A DNA stretch of 31,828 nt from FEN-987 sp964598845 (GTDB taxonomy: Archaea; Thermoproteota; Bathyarchaeia; 40CM-2-53-6): contig CAZRDM010000024.1 of the NCBI GenBank assembly GCA_964598845.1, forward strand, positions 1 to 31,828, in the 5' to 3' direction. Within the stretch, counting starts at the first letter, position 1. Every line of letters begins with the position of its first letter. Shown one piece after another: positions 17,603-25,002 of the stretch. The notes under the pieces are model-generated. The model had not been told where the DNA came from. It did no database searches and saw only the letters and a program-made list of their open reading frames with translations. The translations under genes and the position numbers were made by a program.

Positions 17603-18463
17603 GTGGTAGCGGCCTACTTGGCGATCGGGAAAGAGAAAGCCCTGATTGACATGGGTTATCGTTCTTCTGCCCAGACTATCATCAGGGATCTATCTGATGA
17701 AGGAATCGGGCCAGATGATTTGGATTATCTGTTGCCAACTCATGTTCATCTAGATCACTGCGGATCATGCGGAACACTAGCATCAAATTTCCCTCGCGCC
17801 GCGGTTCTAGTGCATCCGTTAGGTGAACCGCACCTCGTTGATCCCTCGAGGCTATGGAAAACGGCAGGAGAGCTCTTTGGCGATGACCTAATGCAGAAGT
17901 ACGGTTCCCCGGATCCGATCTCACCGCGGCGGGTTCGTGCCTTGCTTGATGGTGAGGTCGTTGATTTGGGTCGAGAAACGGTCTTGAGGGCTTTGTGGAC
18001 ACCGGGCCACGCCGCCCATCATCTGAGCTATCTTCTGGAGGGAAAAGGAATAGTGTTCACGGGGGACGCTTTTGGCCTTCATCATCCCAGTTTCCCGGTA
18101 CTAGTACCCACAACGCCGCCAACGAGTTTCAACTTTGAGAAAGCCGTCAAGAGTCTTGAACAAATACGAAGTCTATCGCCTTCAGGATTCTTGACACCGC
18201 ATTTTGGGGTCTTGAAGCTGACGGACGACTGGATTGCTCGCAACATAGGAGTCTTGCTGGATTGGAAAACTGCTCTTGAGGCAATGACCGCTAAGGGGCA
18301 TTCTGTAGACGAAATGACACGAATCTTTGTCGAGGAAATTTGTCGGCGTACAGATCGATTCATTACCGACATGCCAGCCTATTTCAGAGCCTCGATCAGA
18401 GTCAGCGTGTTAGGTTTCCTTAGATACTTGAAGGATCGGCCACGAGGAATCCAAATGTTGTGA
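17603..18463 (+). CDS. Metallo-beta-lactamase-fold hydrolase (5' end probably frameshifted)
   Basis: This MBL-superfamily hydrolase (286 residues as read) has the full metal-binding set: HVHLDH after THVH, the later His in TPGHAAHH, the bridging Asp in FTGDAFG, and the C-terminal His in TPHFGV. A glyoxalase II-like or related thioester/lactone hydrolase activity is plausible; the substrate is unknown. The GTG at 17603 is not a convincing start. The frame continues upstream without a stop to 17537, encoding KIDDTLCLIDTEALGEQG, a typical family N-terminus, yet contains no ATG, GTG or TTG there. An ATG with purine-rich upstream sequence lies at 17533 in the next frame, and one base fewer near 17545 would join them. 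The true gene therefore likely begins at 17533. Confidence 0.82.
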   Translation: MVAAYLAIGKEKALIDMGYRSSAQTIIRDLSDEGIGPDDLDYLLPTHVHLDHCGSCGTLASNFPRAAVLVHPLGEPHLVDPSRLWKTAGELFGDDLMQKYGSPDPISPRRVRALLDGEVVDLGRETVLRALWTPGHAAHHLSYLLEGKGIVFTGDAFGLHHPSFPVLVPTTPPTSFNFEKAVKSLEQIRSLSPSGFLTPHFGVLKLTDDWIARNIGVLLDWKTALEAMTAKGHSVDEMTRIFVEEICRRTDRFITDMPAYFRASIRVSVLGFLRYLKDRPRGIQML

Positions 18464-18748
18464 AAGAATCGACTTTTTGGCTATCGAAAAGTCTCAATTC
18501 GTTTCAGCAGAAACAGTCGCCGCAGTACCGGTCACTTTTCATACAAATAACACGATTCGCAGAGCATGAAATTGCGACGAACAAGTTGGGCTGTTCCATC
18601 CATGCACGGAAAGGAAAAAATCAGCTGTTAAATAGTCAACGTGGACTAAATGAACTCAAGTCTTAAGTAATGAACGGGTGGCTAAGCTAGTTGGCGGCCT
18701 GAAAAGCTGCAAATGCTCAATTATGAATCGAAACCGAGGCACTCGAAT
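18464..18748 (+). other. Intergenic leader of the large secreted-protein gene
   Basis: No convincing gene is seen. A 68-codon open frame overlapping the MBL stop has no recognisable features. A TATA-like TGTTAAATAG at 18627-18634 would start transcription near 18657, leaving a leader of about 90 nt. A second, weaker TCTTAAGTAA lies near 18660-18669. Confidence 0.4.
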
Positions 18749-21163
18749 ATGAATAGATTCCATCGCGTCATTGTATGCCTCGTTTTGATCCTGTTCCTAT
18801 TATCACCCTTCTTGGATCTGGCATCGGCGCTGCCACCACTTCAGGCTGGAACTTTTCCAACAGGAACGATAGTAGTTCCGATGGATGGAAAACAGGCTGA
18901 CAGAATACGTGTCTACGGATTCATTCACGAATTTCTCCGCGCTCGAACAGATGCTGAAGTCGCCAGAATAATTGAACCGCCCGACGTTACCATGCAAACT
19001 TCCTTGACGCCAACCGGCGCCACGTATCAGGGCGGGCCATTTCTTATCGATCAGAGATTCCTCGCAACGGTAAACAACCTTCTTTCAACGTCGGACTTCA
19101 ATACGGTTACCATCACCCGCCTAACCGCGTCCTTTACTTCGAATCGCATTTTCTTCGTTAGACAACCGACCACTATTCTAGTCATCAGGGGGATCTGGGG
19201 TAGGACTGATTACACACTGGCGAGAATGCGTATCAACTACACGCTGGTTGATCCCTCGTATGTGGAGGATGATCCATCAATAATCAACAAGTACTCACTC
19301 GTAGTCTTTGACTGTCCTGGCTGGTTTGGAATACCGACGTCGTATTCCCCTGATCGAAGGGCGAAGGTTCAGGCGATCTACAACACGATTCGGACACACG
19401 TTCAGGCAGGAAACGAGGTCATCTTCACAGATATCGCACTGAGGGACCTGAACGCTACTTTCCCAGGATATGTCAATATCGCATCGGGAGGTGCGGGTAC
19501 ATGGGATGCGACCGTTTACAATCCACCAAACCCTTCAGGCAGATTCTCTCCGGAATTTCCCAGCCAATACTACAATCCAGCGCCCAACCCTAACAACGTC
19601 AAGGTAGTGACCGAGGGCGGCGGGTGGGTTGTTTCAAGCATAGAGCCCGCACACGCAAACGATGTGAGAATACTCATAGACAGCAACAAGTTCGGAGTCC
19701 CATTCCGCTACGCCATCCTAGGCTTCTATTTTGAATTTGGTTCTGGTATTGTGGAAGGACTGGCATTCCATCCCCAACAGCAAATCCCAGCCGCGGTGGG
19801 AGAGAAGGGGTTCTACGCCGTCCATGAGATTTACGGTAACAAGTTCGTTCACGGTCCACAAGTTGATTTCTTCGTATCAGCAACGCCGCCTACTGTTACG
19901 GTTTCGCAAGGTCAGGTGGCAAACTATACCGTTACGGTAACTTCCATCGGGAGTTTTAGCGCTCCGGTCAACCTGCAAGTTTCCGGTGTCCCTTCGAATG
20001 CGACATCCAGTATGCTTCAGAATATTGTGACCCCGGCCGCCGGAAGCTCCGTTTCGACAACACTAAGGATAGCTACAACCTATTCCACCAGAAATGGAAC
20101 CTACTCGCTCACTATTACCGGCAGATCTACTCTCCCGGAAATCATACGTAGCACTAATGTTACGCTTATTGTTATTCTGACAGCACCGGATTTTGTCATA
20201 GATGCTAGTCCGAAGCTACTGATAATCAACGTTACCACGTGCAGAAACGCATCAGTATCAGTTCGGTCCGTAGGGACATTCAATTCACCTGTCAATCTCA
20301 CTCTTTCGGGTCTTCCTGAGCGTACAACCTACGAGTACATACCGAACCCAGTGACTCCGCAAATCGGGGGCACGGTTTTCTCAACTCTGAAGATCTGCGC
20401 AGAAAGCGACGCGACGCCCGGAAACTACACCCTCACTGTGAAAGGAACGGCTGTAATTCCAACTGGCCAACAGCTTGTCCACACAGTCAACATCACGCTG
20501 AGAATACTAAGGCCCGTTGTGCCCTTTCTGATCTACCTGCTGGTCATACTTCTCCTCCTTCTTGCCCTATGCCTAGCCTTACTCGCGCTATATCTATCAA
20601 GAGAGCGAGCGCGTAGGCCTCCAACAGTTGTCGCGCCAATAAGACCCATGAGAGCACGACCGCGCGTCCAGTACGTGCTCCCGCTTCCCACTGTGCGCTG
20701 CAGAAATTGTGGCAGAATTATTCCTTTGCATGCAGTTTACTGCCCCTACTGTGGAAGGGCGCAAATTGCCTTTGCACGACCACCACCGAAAGTAGCTGCT
20801 CAACCACGGCCTCATCTCACGAGGAAAGGCCTTCTAGGATTTGTTCTGTCGCTACTGGCGGGAATTCTCGTTATCCTAAACAGCGCAGCACTCTTGGCAC
20901 CGAGCTTCTATGGTCCACCTGTGAACTGGTCGACAATATTCTGGTGGTTACCAAGCATTGGGCAGAACTACGCGTTTGCCTTGGGTTTCATAATCGGCTT
21001 AGTGCTAATCATGGGATCCCTCATCTCCATTCTTGGCCACGGCGTCTTGGCAGACGTGATCATATTTCCCTTCGCTGTGTTCAGCTTGATAGTCGGCGGC
21101 GGCTTCATCGCTGGAATGATCCTAGGGATTGTCGGTGGGATCATTCTTGCGCTGAAACGTTAA
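18749..21163 (+). CDS. Large secreted multidomain protein with Ig-like repeats, membrane anchor and cytosolic zinc ribbon
   Basis: This protein of about 804 residues is not a named family. Starting at the ATG at 18749 (GAGG about 10 nt upstream; an ATG at 18713 is alternative) it has a signal peptide (VIVCLVLILFLLSP...ASA). Next comes a ~350-residue extracellular region whose centre (FVRQPTTILVIRGIWG, YSLVVFDCPGW, NEVIFTDIALRDLN, YAILGFYFEFGSG) suggests a Rossmann-like, glutamine-amidotransferase-type fold. Two tandem Ig-like domains of about 105 residues follow (nt ~19870-20175 and ~20185-20510), each with a NYTVTV- or SLTITG-type strand and many N-x-T/S sequons. Then come a span near 20515-20600 and a zinc ribbon (CRNCGRII and YCPYCGRAQ). 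The C-terminus has four further spans ending in GGIILALKR. Extracellular domains coupled to a cytosolic ribbon suggest sensing or surface attachment, but no function is known. Confidence 0.7.
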   Translation: MNRFHRVIVCLVLILFLLSPFLDLASALPPLQAGTFPTGTIVVPMDGKQADRIRVYGFIHEFLRARTDAEVARIIEPPDVTMQTSLTPTGATYQGGPFLIDQRFLATVNNLLSTSDFNTVTITRLTASFTSNRIFFVRQPTTILVIRGIWGRTDYTLARMRINYTLVDPSYVEDDPSIINKYSLVVFDCPGWFGIPTSYSPDRRAKVQAIYNTIRTHVQAGNEVIFTDIALRDLNATFPGYVNIASGGAGTWDATVYNPPNPSGRFSPEFPSQYYNPAPNPNNVKVVTEGGGWVVSSIEPAHANDVRILIDSNKFGVPFRYAILGFYFEFGSGIVEGLAFHPQQQIPAAVGEKGFYAVHEIYGNKFVHGPQVDFFVSATPPTVTVSQGQVANYTVTVTSIGSFSAPVNLQVSGVPSNATSSMLQNIVTPAAGSSVSTTLRIATTYSTRNGTYSLTITGRSTLPEIIRSTNVTLIVILTAPDFVIDASPKLLIINVTTCRNASVSVRSVGTFNSPVNLTLSGLPERTTYEYIPNPVTPQIGGTVFSTLKICAESDATPGNYTLTVKGTAVIPTGQQLVHTVNITLRILRPVVPFLIYLLVILLLLLALCLALLALYLSRERARRPPTVVAPIRPMRARPRVQYVLPLPTVRCRNCGRIIPLHAVYCPYCGRAQIAFARPPPKVAAQPRPHLTRKGLLGFVLSLLAGILVILNSAALLAPSFYGPPVNWSTIFWWLPSIGQNYAFALGFIIGLVLIMGSLISILGHGVLADVIIFPFAVFSLIVGGGFIAGMILGIVGGIILALKR

Positions 21164-21607
21164 CGAAATATTTCGAGATCTTCCATTACGTTTCTAGTGC
21201 GTAAGCGCGTGCCGACACTTTCGGTAATGGGAATGTCTCTCTAGAACGAACCATTCCACAGAATTTACTGAAACGCCTCAAGGAATCTCCGCCGAATGAA
21301 ATGTTTGAGTCTCCATTTTTAGCTTGGCACATCAAATCAAAACGATTTTCGGTCGCGGTATTGCAGAGAACGTGCAGTTCGCACTTACGATTTTGGAGGG
21401 TTGAGAACAGGGGAAGTCGCTTTCGTCATGATGAAATTCCTAAGTTGTCTGAGTCGCGCATATCCGTGGTAAGGTGCGGAAACAAATGGAAGTTATGGAC
21501 TACTATCGTGATTCAAGCGGATTCTGGCGGATCAAGAATTTCCGCCGGCGACGGCGAGCCAGAATTTAAATACGAATAAGAACTGCGAAAGCAACTCGTC
21601 CTAGTGC
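21164..21607. other. 444-bp intergenic region with a hairpin and a strong TATA box
   Basis: No gene is supported. A 92-codon plus-strand frame at 21301 shows no family features. A hairpin of about 8 bp is formed by CTGGCGGA (21524-21531) and TCCGCCGG (21541-21548) with a 9-nt loop. TTTAAATA at 21565-21572, with purines upstream, is one of the best TATA boxes in the window, yet on the plus strand it points into the 3' end of the oppositely oriented GTPase gene. The hairpin could serve as a 3' end signal for the GTPase transcript or belong to an unannotated RNA. Confidence 0.4.
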
Positions 21608-22783
21608 CTACTCAGCATGGATTTCTACGATATCTCCGTCGCCCAGAACATGGTCTGGGCCCACACGCTCTCCAGCAAACTTGCTCGTAGGTCCCCAAAT
21701 CCGCGAGTAGCGGTACTTGTTAGCGAGGTGACTGTGGATGTTGCGTGCGAGTTCTCTAACGGTTGTCCCCGCACGTACGACAAATGGGCGCTCTGAAGGT
21801 TTGGGTTCATTTGGTTCCTTCGTGTAAACGCGAATTATTCCAAGGCAGCCAAAAAGAGCACATGCAATCTTAGAGAGCCCTTCTCCTGTGAAACACGAGG
21901 TGAGAGTGATCGGAACAGACTGCAGGATCTGTGGTTTCATTTCCAGACCCGTTTGGCGCGCGCCCGGTAAGTCGATCTTGTTTGCCACCACCATAGTGGG
22001 TTTATAGAGCGCTACGTTTTCCAGAATAGCATCCTCAATGTCGTCGATAGTTGCATTACCGTATATCCTTACTAGTACATTCTTCATGTCGTAATTACGC
22101 AATAGTTGTCTGATCTGCTCGGGAGTGCACGAGATTTGCACTCCTGATGCCGCTATGCGAATTTCGCCGGAGCCCTTCTCTTTGACTATCTCGACTCTTG
22201 ATGAAGGTCTTTGTATTGATACGCGAGCTTGTTCAAGGGCGGCTGTTAGGGAATAGTATTGTTGTACCGGGTTCGAAGACAGATCTAACACCAACATCAA
22301 ACCGTCAGATATGCGGATCAGCTCTATCGCTTCTGGCTGGATTTCATACGTGTTGTCTTCACTCCTCTGAGGGGCTGGTAACTCCACGAGCTGGAACTGA
22401 ATATCTTCATATGGGAGCATTCCTGGGATGGGCCTTTGGGTTGTATAGTCATAAGACGCCACAGTTGGCTGCGCGTTCGTAAGTGACTTGAGTAAACTAC
22501 TACGGCCGGCGTTCGTTGGGCCCAGCATTACGATCTGAGCCGCTCCCTCTCGTTCGATAGACCAAGATGAGCGTGCTCCCGTCCGCTTGCCCCGTTCGGC
22601 TGCCATTTCTTCTTTCAGAGAAGCAATCTTGGTTTTGATCTGAGCTCTTAGGCGTTCGTTCCCTTTATGCTTCGGAATCGCCGACAAGAACTCTTGCAAG
22701 GCATGGAACTTTTCCTTGGGATTCTTCGCTGCTAAAGCAGCCTTCCATTTCACCTTGGCCTCTGGCGTTAGATTTGCGGGCAT
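21608..22783 (-). CDS. OBG/DRG-family GTPase with C-terminal TGS domain and altered P-loop
   Basis: This 391-residue TRAFAC GTPase has a basic, helical N-terminal region (residues 1-75), a G domain and a C-terminal TGS domain (PFVVRAGTTVRELARNIHSH ... DGDIVEIHAE). The TGS domain places it near DRG and archaeal Obg-like proteins that act on ribosomes or tRNA. G4 is clear (NKIDLPG), as is the PGMLPYEDIQFQLVEL region typical of OBG-DRG G2-G3. The P-loop reads GPTNAGRSSLL, with Arg for the almost invariant Lys, and G3 is ELPAP instead of DxPG. Nucleotide binding or hydrolysis may be changed. The ATG at 22783 follows GAGAGGAG, 7 nt after the RDD remnant, so the two form an operon. Confidence 0.82.
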   Translation of the reverse strand: MPANLTPEAKVKWKAALAAKNPKEKFHALQEFLSAIPKHKGNERLRAQIKTKIASLKEEMAAERGKRTGARSSWSIEREGAAQIVMLGPTNAGRSSLLKSLTNAQPTVASYDYTTQRPIPGMLPYEDIQFQLVELPAPQRSEDNTYEIQPEAIELIRISDGLMLVLDLSSNPVQQYYSLTAALEQARVSIQRPSSRVEIVKEKGSGEIRIAASGVQISCTPEQIRQLLRNYDMKNVLVRIYGNATIDDIEDAILENVALYKPTMVVANKIDLPGARQTGLEMKPQILQSVPITLTSCFTGEGLSKIACALFGCLGIIRVYTKEPNEPKPSERPFVVRAGTTVRELARNIHSHLANKYRYSRIWGPTSKFAGERVGPDHVLGDGDIVEIHAE

Positions 22784-22790
22784 TCTCCTC

Positions 22791-23358
22791 TCACAGATCT
22801 ACATCAATGGAGCAGGGAGCCGGAGGCGAGTTTATGTCCTTTTCTGGTGCGTGCGATACAACGGTTCCTGCAAATCTATCCCCGATTCGCTGCCTGTGAG
22901 GGGACTTGAGTGCCGAGATCGCGGCAAGAACATAAAGGAAAGGCAGCCAATCAACTGGTCGTAACAGGTTTCGTTTGAAGGATGCTGTGAGTGAACACAG
23001 GTTTCCATCCGTGTCAACAACTTGAACAGGTACTTTCCAATGGTTGCCCCAAAAAACCTTCGAGCGCAAAATAGTAACCAAAGCTGACAAATGCGAAAAA
23101 GAATAGTAGCCTCATATCGGACGACATCGCATACGCGTAGCCTATGGCTGTCGAATCAAGGGTGGCGAAGTTCTTCCACCTCTCTGCAAGGTGGAGCGCC
23201 GTAAGAAGAAGAACAAGAATAAGAGAGTCCACAAAGCCCGCTGCGATCCGGCTGAATTGAGGTGCTGGTCTGACGTGGATCGGAATGCTTGACAGTGTTT
23301 CTACTGTGATTTCCTTATCGCGGTGGTCGTGAAGGGCTTCACGAACTCGATCGTTCAT
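22791..23358 (-). pseudogene. Frameshifted RDD-family membrane protein
   Basis: The N-terminal part (23358 to 23014) has RPAPQFSRIAAGFVDSLILV, the first conserved R and D of the RDD family, and a second helix ending YYFALEGFLG. It then runs into a stop. The rest of the domain is found in other frames of the same strand: FFGATIGKYLFK around 23055-23020, then VQVVDTDGNLCSLTA, FKRNLLRPVDWLPFLYVLAA and HRQRIGDRFAGTVV down to a stop at 22791. Two lesions explain this: one T missing from a run (A6 at 23051-23056 on the plus strand), and a 7-nt contraction of a CAAGTTG direct repeat near 23013-23026. Repairing both restores the canonical GKxLxxLxVVDxDG motif. It is upstream of and probably co-transcribed with the GTPase. 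RDD proteins are membrane proteins of mostly unknown transport role. Confidence 0.8.
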
Positions 23359-23443
23359 TGTTCAAAGTGCCACTATATCCAAGTGGTCTTTTCTATTTGC
23401 CGAATCTTTTTGCCGGAGGAAAACCTTTGCATTCAGACATACG

Positions 23444-23451
23444 CTTAAATA
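23444..23451 (+). promoter_or_regulatory. TATA box of the aIF1 gene
   Basis: CTTAAATA predicts transcription from about 23474 and a 28-nt leader carrying AACAGGAG upstream of the ATG at 23502. Confidence 0.55.
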
Positions 23452-23501
23452 CTGTTCGGGCCGATATCCCGAATGCTAAACAGGAGTAATCGAACGACAT
23501 A

Positions 23502-23810
23502 ATGGCGGAAGTATGTCCCACCTGCGGGCTTCCAAAAGATCTCTGTGTCTGCGGAACTATCAGCATGGAACAACAACTTGTAAAGGTCCGCCTAGAGACT
23601 CGAAAATGGGGCAAACCAACCACAATCATTGAAGGCATCAACTCGAAGAGCGTCAACCTATCGGACTTGGGTGCTAAACTGAAGTCCTATTGTGCCTGTG
23701 GCGGGACCGCAAAAGGGGGGTTGATAATGCTACAAGGCGACCATCGTGACAAAGTCAAAAAGCTCCTAGTCCAGTTTGGCTTCCCCGAGAGTTCAATTGA
23801 GATACACTGA
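23502..23810 (+). CDS. sui1: Translation initiation factor aIF1 (SUI1/eIF1 family)
   Basis: This 102-residue cytosolic factor binds the small ribosomal subunit and helps select the start codon. The N-terminal zinc knuckle CPTCGLPKDLCVC (Cys5, 8, 14, 16) is typical of the archaeal form. The SUI1 domain follows with LETRKWGKPTTIIEGI, LGAKLKSYCACGGTAKGG and LQGDHRDKVKKLL. The length and all key positions are normal. A zinc-ribbon gene begins immediately downstream and is probably co-transcribed. Confidence 0.95.
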   Translation: MAEVCPTCGLPKDLCVCGTISMEQQLVKVRLETRKWGKPTTIIEGINSKSVNLSDLGAKLKSYCACGGTAKGGLIMLQGDHRDKVKKLLVQFGFPESSIEIH

Positions 23811-23845
23811 TTCCTCAGGCACGGGATGTTGACACGAACCGCTTC

Positions 23846-24037
23846 TTGGAGACCGTCAAGAACCTGAAGAGGTCGAGTCCGGCTCCTCAGGTTTGCCCTT
23901 ATTGTAGAAGTCTGAATATTCGTCCAAAAGGTTCGTTGACTGGTTGGCTGCTGCCGCCCATATATGCGTGCGAGGACTGTGGGTATGTTGGTACTCTCGT
24001 CTTGGAAATTGAGAAATTGAGCGGCAAAGATCGTTGA
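23846..24037 (+). CDS. Small zinc-ribbon protein of unknown function
   Basis: This 63-residue protein has a single zinc ribbon (VCPYCRSLNIRPKGS and YACEDCGYVG, 22 residues between pairs), the fold of TFIIS/RpoM-type ribbons. No other domain is visible. The TTG at 23846 is the first conventional start. The frame stays open upstream to about 23801 with plausible coding sequence (ARDVDTNRF), and a CTG overlapping the aIF1 stop could be used instead. It lies in the aIF1 transcript; a role in translation or transcription is possible but unsupported. Confidence 0.6.
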   Translation: METVKNLKRSSPAPQVCPYCRSLNIRPKGSLTGWLLPPIYACEDCGYVGTLVLEIEKLSGKDR

Positions 24038-24064
24038 AACATCAGTGTTCCAACCAAGGAACAT

Positions 24065-24072
24065 TAATATAA
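24065..24072 (+). promoter_or_regulatory. TATA box of the membrane protein / AAA-Lon operon
   Basis: TTAATATA in an AT-rich stretch predicts transcription from about 24094, so the operon has its own promoter. This start site is compatible with translation from the ATG at 24127 or the TTG at 24164. Confidence 0.5.
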
Positions 24073-24163
24073 TGGACCCCGAGAGAGCCACAGGACTCCC
24101 GGAGCGGCGAAGTAACTGTATCGCACATGCCGATGCCTGAGGCAGACAACATGGCTTGCGTTA

Positions 24164-25000
24164 TTGGCCATTGTGATTCTCGCAATCAATGCCGAATCGG
24201 CAGCGTTTGCTGATCAATCTATTATCCGCAAACAAAGCATTCAATTGAGCGTAGGCGATTCACTCATTGTCCAGAGTGACCGAAGCAATCTTCAACGAGT
24301 CTTCTTGGAAGGAAATCTATCATCCGCTAACCTGACAAGACCTGTACAATATCCTACAAACAAGTTCGCCCTCACCGTCTTCAATCCCGGAACCTACGAA
24401 ATCAGATTCCTCTTCGATGATTCAAACGACTACAAGGTAAACCTGCATGTGCAAACTGTGGACGGGGGTGTGACGAATTCCACGACGTACTATCTTTCAG
24501 GTGGGCCCTTCGAACTTGACGTAAACGCGGCATTTGTCTATCGTCCTAGTAGCCATCCGTCTATCGCATCATCTCTATCGCCATGGGACAATTTTGTCAA
24601 CTGGGTGGGAAAATTCGGCCAAGCTTTCCCTTTCTGGGTCAAGCTACTCTACTTGGCATTGGCGGTTCAGTTCTTTGGAGTTGGAGGACTGTGGATTAGG
24701 CGGCAGACTTCGCGCAGGGAATCAAGCGCACAACGACTTGACCTGGGCGATAAGATCTTCCTCTGGCTAGATGTCACCTACAAGTATCTTCTGGTCTCCT
24801 TTCTAGCGATCATTATGATCATGGGAGGAGAATTACTGATTCTCTTCTTGCTTCGTTTTATGTTCTTAGCCTCAATAGAGCTTCTTTCACTCTGGGACCT
24901 TTTCGTCGCGGGTTTCGCTGTGGGAGTTGTCATAATCACGTATCTGGTGCGGTTCACATTGGAGAAGGTTTTCGATCTAAAGCCGATCGAGGACGACTAG
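24164..25000 (+). CDS. Secreted-domain membrane protein, partner of the AAA-Lon protein
   Basis: This 278-residue protein (as read from TTG) is not a known family. A cleavable-type signal sequence ends near SAAFADQ. About 125 residues of predicted beta-rich extracytoplasmic domain follow (SIQLSVGDSLIVQSD ... GTYEIRFLFDDSNDYKVNLH). Three spans come next: VKLLYLALAVQFFGVGGLW, YLLVSFLAIIMIMGGELLIL and LFVAGFAVGVVIITYLV. The loop after the first span (RRQTSRRESSAQR) is basic, so it and the short acidic C-terminus lie in the cytosol. Upstream of the TTG the same frame encodes RQTTWLALLA, the natural start of the signal peptide. An ATG at 24127 would join it if one C at 24136-24137 were absent. The AAA-Lon gene begins 2 nt after the stop, implying a shared function. 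Confidence 0.65.
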   Translation: MAIVILAINAESAAFADQSIIRKQSIQLSVGDSLIVQSDRSNLQRVFLEGNLSSANLTRPVQYPTNKFALTVFNPGTYEIRFLFDDSNDYKVNLHVQTVDGGVTNSTTYYLSGGPFELDVNAAFVYRPSSHPSIASSLSPWDNFVNWVGKFGQAFPFWVKLLYLALAVQFFGVGGLWIRRQTSRRESSAQRLDLGDKIFLWLDVTYKYLLVSFLAIIMIMGGELLILFLLRFMFLASIELLSLWDLFVAGFAVGVVIITYLVRFTLEKVFDLKPIEDD

Positions 25001-25002
25001 AG

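Noticed and set aside
18460..18666. 68-codon frame after the MBL gene
   Set aside because: Overlaps the MBL stop and contains the promoter of the next gene; no protein-like features.
21428..21452. ATGATGA followed 14 nt later by CTGA, resembling boxes C and D' of a C/D sRNA
   Set aside because: No convincing C' and D boxes or terminal stem follow, so a guide RNA is not supported.
21301..21579. 92-codon plus-strand frame in the intergenic region
   Set aside because: No family motif, no ribosome-binding site and an irregular composition; likely chance.
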